DNA of 64,000 bases from contig QEUW01000002.1 of the NCBI GenBank assembly GCA_003577005.1, positions 1 through 64,000 on the forward strand, read 5' to 3'. Position 1 is the stretch's first letter. Every line of letters begins with the position of its first letter. This DNA is from Chloroflexota bacterium. GTDB lineage: Bacteria; Chloroflexota; Anaerolineae; Caldilineales; Caldilineaceae. The translations under genes were made by a program, and so were the position numbers. Below the pieces are notes generated by a model. It was not told the DNA's origin and made no database searches. It saw only the letters and a list, made by a program, of their open reading frames with translations. Below, piece by piece: positions 52,987 through 61,659 of this stretch.

Positions 52987-55900
52987 TACTCACCTGAAGA
53001 TTCTCCACTACTTCCTTCCCCTGAGGAACCGCCGTCACGCCCACCAGACGACGAACCCCCGTCGCTGGCGCGATAATAGGTAAACATGTGCGGCTCACCC
53101 AACAGGCGCAGCCGTTGATAAGGATTGGTGCGTACCAACAAGATACCCCAATAGTGCGGCCCCGGTTCGAACCGCTCACCCAGCGTGTCATCCAGGGCTG
53201 AGAGATTGAGGTTGAGCCGGTAATCTGTGGTCGGCTCCGCCATCCCATAGCCGCTGGTCAAGGGGTCTAGATCTGGCCGCCAGAAGACCAACTCAAACTT
53301 TTCACCCTCGGCTGGTATATAGTCGGTCTCCCACTCAAACGTGCGCGTGCCTGTACCGGTTTCACCGTCGCTGGGTATGAGTAGCCGCAAGACCACCGGT
53401 ACGGATGTCGGTGTGGCCGTCGGCAATGGGATCGGGACATCGACGATAGCCGGCGCCGAAGCGGCATTGATGATGGCGCCATTTACCACAGCGCGCACGG
53501 TCACGCGATGCTGCCCTGGCTGGTCCAACGGCGCCGTCGCTGTCCATTGGCCGTTGTTGCGTACAATAGTCGAAGCGACCACCTGATTGTCGACCAGCAC
53601 CTGAATTGTGCTACCCGGCGCCCCGCGCCCGGTCAAGGCGGCCACGCCGCTATCGGCCTGTGGTGTCACGGCCGCGCCAAGCAAGATCGGAGGCGCTGGC
53701 GTCGCCGTTGGCGTTGCTGTCGGGGGTGGTGTGTCGGTAGGTGTGCTGGTGGCCGTCGGCGCCAATGTCGGTGTATGTGTGGCTGTTGGTGTCCGGGTCG
53801 GCATGCGGGTCGGCGTACGTGTGGGTGTACGAGTGATGGTGCTTGCGGGTGTATTTGTTACCGTGGGCGCTGCCGTGGCCGTCTGGGTGACGGTGGGCGT
53901 CGGTACCGGCGTGTTGGTCGCGCTGGCTGTCGCAGTACTTGTCTCTGTCGACGTAGGCAGTGAAGTCTCCGTATAGGTGGCCGTAGGAACAGGCGTCTCC
54001 GTCTGGGTGGCCGTCGGCGGTAGTGTGGCCGTCACGGTCGATGTAGGTAGTGGTGTCTCCGTCTGTGTCGCTGTGGGCGCAGGTGTATCGGTTACGGTGG
54101 CTGTGGGCAACGGCGTTTCTGTCTGCGTGGCCGTGGGTGTGGGCGTATCAGTCGGGGTGAGCGATGGCGTCGCTGTGTGAGTGGCGGTAGGCACGGATGT
54201 GGCTGTTGCAGTCGGTGTAGGTGGCGGCGTTTCCGTCCGTGTCGCCGTGGGTACAGATGTATCGGTTGCAGTTGGTGTGGGCAGCGAAGTTTCTGTATGA
54301 GTGGCCGTGGGTACGGGCGTATCGGTCGCTGTCACAGTCGGTGTAGGTAGCGGTGTCTCCGTCTGTGTCGCTGTGGGTACAGGTGTATCGGTTACGGTGG
54401 CTGTGGGCAACGGCGTCACCGTGTGGGTGGCGGTAGGCACGGGCGTCTCTGTTGCGGTATCCGTGGGTACAGGCGTATCAGTCACAGTCGGGGTGGGCAA
54501 CGGCGTCACCGTGTGGGTGGCGGTAGGCACGGGCGTCTCTGTTGCGGTCGGTGTAGGTAGCGGCGTTTCCGTCTGTGTCGCCGTGGGTGCGGTGGTATCG
54601 GTTACCGTTGGCAGCACTACCGGAGGCGCTAACTCAGTATCCGTCAGTGGATCGGCGGGAGCGAGGTCTGTACGCACTTCAGCTGCGGGTTCTACCACCA
54701 ATGGTGCAGTCTCGGTTGCTGTGGGGGCGGGTGTTTCAGTATCGGTCGGTACAGGCGTGCGAGTGCTGGTTGGTTCGGGGGTATAGGTGTTGGTCGGCGC
54801 AGGCGTCTCTGTCGCCGTGGGTACGGGCGTATCAGTATCGACCGGCGTAGGCGTCTCTGTCGCTGTGGGTGGGGGTGTATCGGTATTGGCCAGTGCAGGT
54901 GTCTCCGTTATCGTAGGTGGGGGTGTATCGGTATTGGCCGGTGTAGGTGTTTCTGTCGCTGTGGGCGGAGCAACCGTGTCAGCCCCGGACTCGGCTTGGG
55001 CAGTGGCCGTTGGTTCCGTTGCGTTGGTTTCGGTGACAGAAGGGTCTTCGGCGGCAAACGCCACGCCGGCTGAGGGGCCGGGTGTTGCAGTGGCCGTTCC
55101 GGTATCATCTGCATCTGGTGGAGAGGGTGGGTCATTGCTACTGTTTTGCGCAAGCACAGCAAACTCATTCGCGGCAGGAGTTATCTCGGCGAGCGGAGTG
55201 ATATTGGCATCAGATTGGCGAGCACGTAGGATAAAGACCAGACCGATCAGAACAACAACCAGTACCAGGGCAAGCCCGGCGAACAGTCTGGTTGTTGGGC
55301 GTTCGCTCAGCCTGCCGAGCGATGCCCATAGGGTCGGTTGGGTGGCAGTTGTCACGGTTAAGCTGCCGGCGCCCCACAATTGAGCTTGACGCAGTGCAGC
55401 AGAAAATTCGCTCGCGCGGGAGTAGCGCGTATTGGGCTCTTTGGCGAGCGCGTAGCGTAACACGGTTGTAACGCCGGGCGGCAACTGGGCATTGAGCGAT
55501 TCAAGCGGTGGGGGTGGCCGGACGATAATCTGATTGCGTAGAGTAGAGGTTTGTGGGTCAAAAGGGGGCCGGCCGGCCAACATCGTAAAGGCGATAGCGG
55601 CTAGGCTGTAGACGTCGGTGGTCGGGTCGATCGCCGGGCCCTCGTTCAACTGTTCGGGTGCAGTATAGGGCGTAACGGCAGACATGCTGCCCTGTTTCTC
55701 TTTATCGGCGGCGACAACCGGCCCAATCAGGCCGAGACCCGCCAATTTGGCCTCACCGGTGGGGGTCAGCCAGATCGAATCGGGTGTCAGGTGGCCGTGG
55801 ATGAAGCCTTCACGATGGACGTAATCCAGACTCTCGGCAATCTGCTGTACAATCTGGTACGACTGCGCAAGCGAGAGCGGGCCAGCTTGCTGGGCCAGAT

Positions 55901-56195
55901 AGCCGGCCAATGTCATGCCGGCGATTGGCTCGGTCGCTGCATAATAAACCCCGTTGATCTGGTCGGTCTCGCGCACTGTAAGCAGGTGCTTGTGGCGCAA
56001 ATGCAGGTTAGCCTGTGCGTGATGTAGAAACTGTTGCGCTCTATCAGCTTCGATCTGGCCGGCTGCGGCGACCGTGAACAGGAGGACTGGCTGGCTGATC
56101 CGTGTATCAATCGCCCGATAGGTGGCCGCGCTACCCCCCTCATAGAGAACTTCCTCGATTTGAAACGGCCCGATCTGCGTTTGATGTGAGTTCAT
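52986..56195 (-). CDS. Receptor-like membrane pseudokinase with Thr-Pro repeat stalk
   Basis: 1069 residues. Residues about 10-270 have the Ser/Thr kinase fold, but the glycine loop is EGGSAATY, no Lys follows in the VAIK position (PVLLFTV), HRDLKPxN is HGHLTPDS (133-140) and DFG is GLG (153-155). APE (179-181) and [19 protein letters not shown] are kept. It should bind partners rather than phosphorylate. A membrane helix (about 304-323) follows, then about 480 residues of TPxPTxT repeats outside the cell, a Big/Ig-like domain with [17 protein letters not shown], another beta domain and a Gly/Ser tail. First gene of an operon with the kelch protein. Confidence 0.88.
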   Translation of the reverse strand: MNSHQTQIGPFQIEEVLYEGGSAATYRAIDTRISQPVLLFTVAAAGQIEADRAQQFLHHAQANLHLRHKHLLTVRETDQINGVYYAATEPIAGMTLAGYLAQQAGPLSLAQSYQIVQQIAESLDYVHREGFIHGHLTPDSIWLTPTGEAKLAGLGLIGPVVAADKEKQGSMSAVTPYTAPEQLNEGPAIDPTTDVYSLAAIAFTMLAGRPPFDPQTSTLRNQIIVRPPPPLESLNAQLPPGVTTVLRYALAKEPNTRYSRASEFSAALRQAQLWGAGSLTVTTATQPTLWASLGRLSERPTTRLFAGLALVLVVVLIGLVFILRARQSDANITPLAEITPAANEFAVLAQNSSNDPPSPPDADDTGTATATPGPSAGVAFAAEDPSVTETNATEPTATAQAESGADTVAPPTATETPTPANTDTPPPTITETPALANTDTPPPTATETPTPVDTDTPVPTATETPAPTNTYTPEPTSTRTPVPTDTETPAPTATETAPLVVEPAAEVRTDLAPADPLTDTELAPPVVLPTVTDTTAPTATQTETPLPTPTATETPVPTATHTVTPLPTPTVTDTPVPTDTATETPVPTATHTVTPLPTATVTDTPVPTATQTETPLPTPTVTATDTPVPTATHTETSLPTPTATDTSVPTATRTETPPPTPTATATSVPTATHTATPSLTPTDTPTPTATQTETPLPTATVTDTPAPTATQTETPLPTSTVTATLPPTATQTETPVPTATYTETSLPTSTETSTATASATNTPVPTPTVTQTATAAPTVTNTPASTITRTPTRTPTRMPTRTPTATHTPTLAPTATSTPTDTPPPTATPTATPAPPILLGAAVTPQADSGVAALTGRGAPGSTIQVLVDNQVVASTIVRNNGQWTATAPLDQPGQHRVTVRAVVNGAIINAASAPAIVDVPIPLPTATPTSVPVVLRLLIPSDGETGTGTRTFEWETDYIPAEGEKFELVFWRPDLDPLTSGYGMAEPTTDYRLNLNLSALDDTLGERFEPGPHYWGILLVRTNPYQRLRLLGEPHMFTYYRASDGGSSSGGRDGGSSGEGSSGESSGE
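53690..54960. repeat. Degenerate tandem repeats encoding the Thr-Pro stalk
   Basis: Approximately 30-base and 60-base units encode TPxPTxTxTx. A 56-base segment occurs twice exactly, at 54403-54458 and 54493-54548. The copies are otherwise diverged at many sites. Long plus-strand open frames here are a by-product of the skewed composition. Confidence 0.85.
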
Positions 56196-56666
56196 GTTCT
56201 TCTACCTGCTCATCACCTATCCGTCGATCCACTCACTGATGGCATCATCATCGAATGGGGCCCTGTGGTGAGACCAGACAAGCGCTTTGGCCGTGACGAG
56301 ATCTCAAGATGTTCAAACGTGTTTCTACACGGTGGTTGCTTACTAACCAGAGGTTCAGCGCGGGTAGACTGTCTGGATTCAAACAGGGTACAGAATCACA
56401 GAAGTGGTCATGACGGAGGCTACGACAGTGCGTTGAGCAGACTGGTCAAAAGGTGCGCCTTCGGGTTGGTGAACATATCCTACCTGTAAACCAATGATTA
56501 TGCAACCAGAATGACTTTATCATTCTGTTTATCGTTTGATCTTTTTCGAATCCTTCTTATCTCAATAAACTCGTAGGATTTGAGATGCGAGAAATAAAAA
56601 GCACCCACAGGCAGCCATCACCTGTGGGCGTCTGGTACTGATCAATACGAACTAAACAGTTATTGG
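56196..56666. other. 471-base region between the pseudokinase and rpsT
   Basis: No gene seen. It contains the rpsT terminator at the right end (read leftward) and an AT-rich stretch (about 56490-56590) that could hold the leftward promoter of the pseudokinase operon, for example TTGCAT near 56500 on the minus strand, without a clear -10. Confidence 0.5.
56595..56630 (-). terminator. Intrinsic terminator of rpsT
   Basis: CCCACAGG (56604-56611) pairs with CCTGTGGG (56621-56628); leftward the stem is followed by UUUUUAUUU. It lies about 40 bases past the rpsT stop. Confidence 0.85.
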
Positions 56667-56936
56667 TTACGCAGCAGCCTGCGCCCGGTTGAGCGCCTGT
56701 ACCAGCCGGCTCTTGCGGCGGGCAGCGTTGTTCTTGTGGATGACGCCTTTGGAGGCGGCCCGGTCCAACGCACGCAGCGCCTCGCGTACATCTTCCACGG
56801 CGCCATCCACATCCGTGGCAATCGCGACGCGTGCTCGCTTGACTGCGGTGCGGGCGCCGCCACGATAGATGCGGTTGCGCGCCATCCGTTTTTGGCTTTG
56901 ACGGTGGGCCTTTGCGGCCGATTTGGTATTTGCCAT
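56667..56936 (-). CDS. rpsT: 30S ribosomal protein S20
   Basis: 89 residues, highly basic and alanine-rich: MANTKSAAKAHRQSQKRMARN at the start, then RTAVKRARVAI and KGVIHKNNAARRKSRLVQAL, all classic for S20, which binds 16S rRNA. AGGAG precedes ATG 56936; the frame extends nine codons further upstream without similarity. It is monocistronic with its own terminator. Confidence 0.97.
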   Translation of the reverse strand: MANTKSAAKAHRQSQKRMARNRIYRGGARTAVKRARVAIATDVDGAVEDVREALRALDRAASKGVIHKNNAARRKSRLVQALNRAQAAA

Positions 56937-57110
56937 TCTTTTTGCTCCTACTTTTCGCCGCAAGGGCGTTCTAGCTACAGGTTGCGTCTCTTATCTCTTT
57001 CGCTCTTACTCTAGAGCGATGATTGACCAAAACAAAGCGCAAGAATATAGTATACCCGGTATCCACCGTTTTGTCGAATCTTGTGCCTTGTGGCCAACAA
57101 TTCTCATGAT

Positions 57111-57998
57111 TCACTTGATCAACGGCAACAGAACCGCCGAACAACGTTCCACCAACCAGTCGTAAAACTCCTCGCTGAGCAGGCTAGAGCCGTGGTCTTC
57201 GATAAACTTCATCTGCTCAGGTGAAATATTCACCGGGTTCTTCTCGATGGCATTGGGGAAGGGGTTGGCCGGCGTGCGGTCCACCGGAGCGACAAACTCG
57301 ACGGTGATAGCGCCATCGTAGCCGATGTCCTTGAGCGTGCGGATGATGGCCGACCAGTTGAGCGCACCCATGCCACAGGCCAGCCGGTTGTTATCGGCCA
57401 CGTGGAAGTCGTAGAGCCGTTTGCCTGCCTTGCGGATCGAAGCCAGCATATCGGCTTCCTCGATGTTGAGGTGGAAGGCATCCAGACAGACGCCGCACTC
57501 CGGGCCGACGGCTTCGGCCAGCGCCAGCGCCTGGTCGGCGCGGCTGATAAAGTAGGTCTCGAAGCGATTGAGCGGTTCGAGCGCCAGTTTGACGCCTGAT
57601 TTCAAGCCGTGGTCGTAGACTTCTTTCAATCCCTCGACGGCCCATTGCCACTCGTTCTCCGGCGTGGAATCGGGGTTGACCTTGCCGACGGTGCCAGGCA
57701 CGATGGTGATCTCTTCCCCATCCAGCTCTTTGACCATCGTAATGCAATCTTTGACATACTGGACGGTTCTGGCGCGGGTGGCTTCATCTTTGGAGGGGAA
57801 ATTGAGGCCGGGGAACATCAGGGTCACCGCACCCCAGCAGCGTAGCCCGTGCTCGTTGAGTAGCGTGCGCACCTCTTTGGTATCGTACTTTTCAGGTTCG
57901 CCGCTGATCTCGATGCTCTCGTAGCCATATTTCGCCAGGCGGCGGATCGTCACTTCGAGCGGCTCGGCGCGCATCCAGTTGTGCATGGAAAGATGCAT
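57111..57998 (-). CDS. Ketose 3-epimerase-like sugar isomerase (TIM barrel, AP-endonuclease-2 superfamily)
   Basis: 295 residues. Metal and catalytic residues of D-tagatose/D-psicose 3-epimerase-like enzymes are visible: first Glu in LALEPLNRFETYF, Asp-x-x-His in CLDAFHLNIEE, His in YDFHVADNNR and second Glu in AITVEFVAP. It probably interconverts ketoses at C3 with a divalent metal. It is last in a leftward group (epimerase, DinB, membrane protein, epimerase) and 39 bases from the membrane-protein gene. Substrate not determinable; hydroxypyruvate isomerase-like roles are an alternative. Confidence 0.85.
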   Translation of the reverse strand: MHLSMHNWMRAEPLEVTIRRLAKYGYESIEISGEPEKYDTKEVRTLLNEHGLRCWGAVTLMFPGLNFPSKDEATRARTVQYVKDCITMVKELDGEEITIVPGTVGKVNPDSTPENEWQWAVEGLKEVYDHGLKSGVKLALEPLNRFETYFISRADQALALAEAVGPECGVCLDAFHLNIEEADMLASIRKAGKRLYDFHVADNNRLACGMGALNWSAIIRTLKDIGYDGAITVEFVAPVDRTPANPFPNAIEKNPVNISPEQMKFIEDHGSSLLSEEFYDWLVERCSAVLLPLIK

Positions 57999-58036
57999 CT
58001 TGGTTTCTCCTGGGTTCTGTTTGATTTGCGTTCAAT

Positions 58037-58390
58037 TTAAGACTCTGATTGGGCTGTCGCCTCGCGTTCAACAGCCTCCTCGGCAGAGACGCCCACAAAA
58101 TGCTCTTCGCCGTAAAGCGTTGCTGCCGGCGTGATGTGGCTCCAGACGATAAAGAAGAGCGTCGAAAAGAGCAGCAGCAAAAAACCGTACTTGTACCCGG
58201 CAAAGACCCACGGCTGGAACATCCCAACCACCCCCAGCACAATCCCGCCGATGAGGATGCGCTCTACCCAGTCAAAGGTCTGTTGCGACACGACGCCGCT
58301 GAACCGGGCCGACACGCGGCGGATGAAGTAGATAAAGCAGCCCAGCACCACAAGGAAGACCACAATGAAGACCACGGTTTGTAAATTCAT
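58037..58390 (-). CDS. Three-helix membrane protein of unknown function
   Basis: 117 residues with hydrophobic segments at about 5-23, 45-60 and 68-85 and an acidic C-terminal tail (EEHFVGVSAEEAVERE). The central QTFDWVERILIGGIVLGVVGMFQPW is distinctive but I do not recognise it. It lies between DinB and an epimerase gene in the same direction; a membrane component linked to sugar uptake is possible but unproven. Confidence 0.65.
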   Translation of the reverse strand: MNLQTVVFIVVFLVVLGCFIYFIRRVSARFSGVVSQQTFDWVERILIGGIVLGVVGMFQPWVFAGYKYGFLLLLFSTLFFIVWSHITPAATLYGEEHFVGVSAEEAVEREATAQSES

Positions 58391-58485
58391 CCTGTCTCTC
58401 TTGTCACCCGGCTTCTCTGGAAAGATGATGGGTCCAAATCACACGCTATGTTATGTCTAGTCTCTCACCCAAAAATTCTGCCTCT

Positions 58486-58517
58486 GCGGAGTTCGCACGC
58501 CCACGTGCGAACTCCGC
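58486..58517. repeat. 14-bp perfect inverted repeat within the epimerase operon
   Basis: GCGGAGTTCGCACG (58486-58499) and CGTGCGAACTCCGC (58504-58517) around four bases. It follows the DinB stop on the minus strand; no T run. Confidence 0.7.
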
Positions 58518-58529
58518 GAGTATCAACGG

Positions 58530-59051
58530 TTACTTGGTCGAGTGCCAGGCCTGATTCTGACCCGTTGCATCGAGAAAGCGCCGATAATCGAGGTCGCCGG
58601 TGGAATAGCCCATTTGTGTCAAGATGAGCGCAACTTCGCTGCGGTGCTGGGCGGCGTGATTGGCCTGGTGGAACAACATCTGGCCGCGCGTGTAGGCATT
58701 GAGCCGGCCGGCGCTGTCGGTGTAGCGGATCACCTCAGCTAATTCCGCTTTGGTCAGCCCGCCGACGTATTCGTTCATGGCCGCATCGATAGAGCGCCAG
58801 ACCGCCACCAGTGCGGCCAGATCGGGAAAATCGCCCGCTCTTAACCCTGGCGACGGCGTTTCCAGGCGCACGCGCGCCAGCCATCCGCGCTGTGCGTTCA
58901 CCAGATGCACCAGGACATCGCGCAACGTGCCAAAGCTTGCGTGCGCTGTGGCGACAAATTGCTCTGGCGTCAGTTGCCGGGCCGTGGCAAAAAGTCGCTC
59001 ATTGGCCCACGTGTTATAGGCATAGATGCTACAGATCGTTGTCACGTCCAT
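58530..59051 (-). CDS. DinB family protein
   Basis: 173 residues, four-helix bundle type. Metal-binding histidines are visible at LRDVLVHLVNAQ (first) and FHQANHAAQHRSEVALIL (second and third), the pattern of DinB/YfiT-like thiol-dependent transferases. Members act in detoxification with low-molecular-weight thiols. Here it lies between two sugar epimerases, three bases after the upstream one, so it could act on a sugar-derived or damage product. Function is inferred from family only. Confidence 0.85.
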   Translation of the reverse strand: MDVTTICSIYAYNTWANERLFATARQLTPEQFVATAHASFGTLRDVLVHLVNAQRGWLARVRLETPSPGLRAGDFPDLAALVAVWRSIDAAMNEYVGGLTKAELAEVIRYTDSAGRLNAYTRGQMLFHQANHAAQHRSEVALILTQMGYSTGDLDYRRFLDATGQNQAWHSTK

Positions 59052-59054
59052 TGG

Positions 59055-59906
59055 TTAATCTGCCAACAGATTCTTCAAAAAGGTCAGGCCACCTTGCGCC
59101 AGTTCATCCTGGCTCGGGGCGAGCGGGCGCCAGATGGCGGCAGCGCGGGCAATGCTTTTCACTTTGTCGGTGAATGACTCGATGACCACCGGCCCGTCGT
59201 AGTGAATATCGCGCAGCGCCTCGGCCACTTCTCGCCAGGGGAGATGGCCGAAGCCGGGCGTCCCCCGGTCGTTCTCACAGGCGTGAAAGTGCCTGAGATA
59301 CGAACCCACCGTACGGATGGCATCGCCCAACGACTTCTCTTCGATATTCATGTGAAAGGTATCGAGCATCAACTGGCAGGCTGGATGATTCACCCGGTCG
59401 ATGATCTCGACCCCTTGTTCGGCCAGGTTGAGAAAGCTGGTCTCAAAGCGGTTGAGCGGCTCGATACAGAGCGTCACCCCACGCTCGCCGGCATAGTCGG
59501 CCAGCCGGCTCAACTGTTGGACGAGCAAATCGACATCGCGGGCGCGCTCAGCCGGTGTCGCCTGCCAGGTGCGGCCAACCGCCGAATAGAGCGGGCCGAT
59601 CAGATTGCGGGCGCGCATCGTGTGGGCCGCGTCGATACAATGTTCGACAAAGGCGACACCACTGGCGCGCAGCCCCGCATCCGGGTGGATCAGGTCGCGC
59701 TCCGGCCCCATGGCGGCGGCGACGCTTACGCCCAGGCCGTGTGCCTGCGCCAGTTCGCCGGCGCGGGCGTAGTCGAAGCCATTGGGCTCCTCGATGGGGA
59801 ACTCGACCCAGTCAAAGCCCATCCCCACCACTATGGGAACCAGCCGTTCGGCTTCCATTGTGGTTAGCGGGGCCACCCAGACCCAAGTGTTGACGCCGAA
59901 TCTCAT
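59055..59906 (-). CDS. Ketose 3-epimerase-like sugar isomerase (TIM barrel)
   Basis: 283 residues. Same active-site pattern as the 57.1 kb protein: CIEPLNRFETSFLNL, LMLDTFHMNIEEKS, LRHFHACENDRGTPGFGH and PVVIESF. The GTPGFGHLPW stretch is typical of tagatose/allulose 3-epimerase-like enzymes. First gene of the four-gene group, with DinB three bases downstream. The two epimerases are only moderately alike by eye, so they may act on different sugars or at successive steps. Confidence 0.87.
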   Translation of the reverse strand: MRFGVNTWVWVAPLTTMEAERLVPIVVGMGFDWVEFPIEEPNGFDYARAGELAQAHGLGVSVAAAMGPERDLIHPDAGLRASGVAFVEHCIDAAHTMRARNLIGPLYSAVGRTWQATPAERARDVDLLVQQLSRLADYAGERGVTLCIEPLNRFETSFLNLAEQGVEIIDRVNHPACQLMLDTFHMNIEEKSLGDAIRTVGSYLRHFHACENDRGTPGFGHLPWREVAEALRDIHYDGPVVIESFTDKVKSIARAAAIWRPLAPSQDELAQGGLTFLKNLLAD

Positions 59907-59925
59907 TGAGCCTTACCCTTTCGGT

Positions 59926-60321
59926 CTATGGGATGAAGACACGACCGACGCCGCGGAAGTTGTCAAGGTCTAGCAGAACCTCGATGATCCGGTTCACACA
60001 CTCGATGCGATACTGTCTTTCCGCCATCCGATCAACCCGGCCTACTGTAAAGATCGGTAAGGCGCCGACATGGTTTTCATCTCGAATGGTCTGCTCAAGC
60101 GAGTCATCGCTATCCATATTGCGATTGCCAGTCAGCAAAAACATCTGTTGGGTCTGAACGAACCGCCACACTATGCGATCAGGGCTTGTTATGGCCAGGT
60201 CGACATCGATAAAACGCACCATTTGCAGCGGCAGGTCTATTGGCCAGCCTTCGTCGATAAAAGTAGACCAGAGCAGGGCTGCCTGACCTTCGATGTCATG
60301 GTCCACGAGGATCGTGATCAT
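59926..60321 (-). CDS. PIN-like toxin component (DUF5615-type)
   Basis: 131 residues. Starts MITILVDHDIEGQAALLW with an early Asp pair, later FLLTGNRNMDSDDSLEQTI with clustered acidic residues, as in DUF5615 PIN-like nucleases. Its ATG overlaps the TGA of the DUF433 antitoxin gene by four bases (ATGA), the classic toxin-antitoxin coupling. It probably acts as an RNA nuclease held in check by the upstream protein. The C-terminal half (VNRIIEVLLDLDNFRGVGRVF) is unfamiliar. Confidence 0.75.
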   Translation of the reverse strand: MITILVDHDIEGQAALLWSTFIDEGWPIDLPLQMVRFIDVDLAITSPDRIVWRFVQTQQMFLLTGNRNMDSDDSLEQTIRDENHVGALPIFTVGRVDRMAERQYRIECVNRIIEVLLDLDNFRGVGRVFIP

Positions 60322-60917
60322 TCCATCCCAAGTTCCGCTTTGCGTGCTTTGAGCTTGGCGTATAGTTTTTCATAGCCAGGCTTAGGCGGCAGCTTTTTGA
60401 TCTCCTCAAATCGCTCGCGGTTGCGCTCTTCCCAGTAGGCGCGATTCTCCTCGGCCTGTTTGAGCACGAGTTGGTACTCGGCCTCCACATCTGCGCGATG
60501 GGCATCGATGTAGACCATCACGCCCTCGATCTGTTCGTCGGTCAGGTCGTGCCAGTGCTGGATCAGCTTGGGCGGCCAGTCGGCTTTCAGATAGTCCATC
60601 AGCAGATAGAGCGTGATTCGTGTGCCGGCTACGGTTAGGCCGCGTTCGGTGCGCACGACGAAGGGGTTCTCCGTTGGCTCTATTCTACGCCTAGCTTGTT
60701 CATCATCGGTGTCTATCAGCGCCAGACTAGCTGGCGTCTGCCGGTAGATTGGACCCGCCTGTTCGCGTACGGCCCTTACCACTGCCGGGTGAGGCTCTTT
60801 TTCCTCGCTGGCCAGCCACTGCTCCAACAATTGTTCTATATTCTGAAGACCGCGGCGACGGGCAAATTGATGCAACTGTGTATAGAGTGAGTCAGAAATA
60901 GTCAGCGTTTGGCTCAT
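60318..60917 (-). CDS. DUF433-domain antitoxin with duplicated N-terminal head
   Basis: 199 residues. Residues 1-36 (MSQTLTISDSLYTQLHQFAR and following) form a short ribbon-helix-helix-like or linker head nearly identical to that of the neighbouring antitoxin. The DUF433 part (about 85-140: VVRTERGLTVAGTRITLYLL, then LTDEQIEGVMVYIDAHRADVE) is a winged-helix-like DNA-binding unit. A long charged helix closes the protein. Coupled by ATGA to the PIN-like toxin. Probably represses its own operon. Confidence 0.82.
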   Translation of the reverse strand: MSQTLTISDSLYTQLHQFARRRGLQNIEQLLEQWLASEEKEPHPAVVRAVREQAGPIYRQTPASLALIDTDDEQARRRIEPTENPFVVRTERGLTVAGTRITLYLLMDYLKADWPPKLIQHWHDLTDEQIEGVMVYIDAHRADVEAEYQLVLKQAEENRAYWEERNRERFEEIKKLPPKPGYEKLYAKLKARKAELGME

Positions 60918-60937
60918 CGATTTACCGCCTTTCCTCT
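60821..60937. repeat. Duplicated antitoxin head and leader, copy 1
   Basis: Bases 60821-60937 align with 61515-61632 with only one gap and about four-fifths identity by eye, covering the first 36 codons, the ATG and the ribosome-binding region (AGAGGAAAGGCGG). Copy 2 belongs to the second antitoxin. Confidence 0.85.
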
Positions 60938-60946
60938 GTTAACGTG

Positions 60947-61378
60947 TCAACTCCAGTTGCCGAGCCAAACAACATTCGGCAGTAATGTCTGCACTGCATT
61001 GACCAATCGTTCATCTGCCGTAACGAACCGGCAGTTTACACGAAGCCCAAGAGCTACATAGAGCATGTCATAAACCGTACGCCGATGGGTGACAGCGAGA
61101 TGATAAGCTGTATCCAACAGAGTTGCGGATGGCGTCACAATGATATCCAGATCGAACAAGGCCGCCAAAGCGGCTTCGGCGTCTGCTGCTTCCAGACCTT
61201 GTAGGGTCTGTTTTTTCCAAATGATGTTGCCCAACTCGGCACAGAGAAGATCGGGGGCAAGCAGCGACAGCGCCCCAGTCTCATAGGCGGTCAGGAGACG
61301 CAATGCCTCGTCAGATAAGGGTTCTGGGACAAACCACTTGATGACAACGCTGCTGTCAACAACGATAGGCTCCATCAA
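60947..61378 (-). CDS. vapC: VapC-type PIN-domain toxin
   Basis: 143 residues. PIN acidic residues are visible: VVDSSVVIKWFVPEP (first Asp), LLCAELGNIIWKK (Glu), RTVYDMLYVALG (Asp) and FVTADERLVNAV (Asp). VapC toxins cut RNA to slow growth until neutralised by VapB. Start ATG overlaps the stop of the antitoxin gene by four bases. It sits directly upstream of the DUF433/PIN-like module. Confidence 0.9.
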   Translation of the reverse strand: MMEPIVVDSSVVIKWFVPEPLSDEALRLLTAYETGALSLLAPDLLCAELGNIIWKKQTLQGLEAADAEAALAALFDLDIIVTPSATLLDTAYHLAVTHRRTVYDMLYVALGLRVNCRFVTADERLVNAVQTLLPNVVWLGNWS

Positions 61379-61611
61379 CGCTCCCGGTCTGCGCGTATGA
61401 GCACCGTGCTATCTGGCATTTGCCCATACTTTTTGCGAAGACGTTCGTGTAAATGCCGTATGCGCTGCACAGCTTTACGGCGACGTACAGTCTCTGCTTC
61501 TGTCACCTGCCAAAGCTCCAATAGTTGTTCCACACTCTGGAGACCGCGACGGCGGGCAGACGTATACAATTGTGTATAGAGTGAATCAGAAATGGTCAAC
61601 GTCTGGCTCAT
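61375..61611 (-). CDS. VapB-like antitoxin
   Basis: 78 residues. N-terminal head MSQTLTISDSLYTQLYTSAR followed by RGLQSVEQLLELW, the same as in the DUF433 antitoxin 0.7 kb away, then a charged tail (RRRKAVQRIRHLHERLRKKY) likely to wrap the toxin. AGAGGAAAGGCGG precedes the ATG. Coupled by ATGA to vapC. The family of the head is not certain; position and coupling make the antitoxin role likely. Confidence 0.82.
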   Translation of the reverse strand: MSQTLTISDSLYTQLYTSARRRGLQSVEQLLELWQVTEAETVRRRKAVQRIRHLHERLRKKYGQMPDSTVLIRADRER

Positions 61612-61632
61612 CGATTTTGCCGCCTTTCCTCT
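61515..61632. repeat. Duplicated antitoxin head and leader, copy 2
   Basis: Partner of 60821-60937; covers the start of the VapB-like gene and its ribosome-binding region. Confidence 0.85.
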
Positions 61633-61659
61633 ACCTTCACGACACGTACCGTAGGCGCA

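Noticed and set aside
53690..54960. CRISPR-like periodicity
   Set aside because: Repeats are coding Thr-Pro units of uneven length with no conserved palindromic repeat and no spacers; no cas genes nearby.
53608..55383. Several long plus-strand open frames opposite the Thr-Pro stalk
   Set aside because: They are Val/Gly/Ser repeats produced by the reverse complement of Thr-Pro codons; no ribosome-binding sites and no family similarity.
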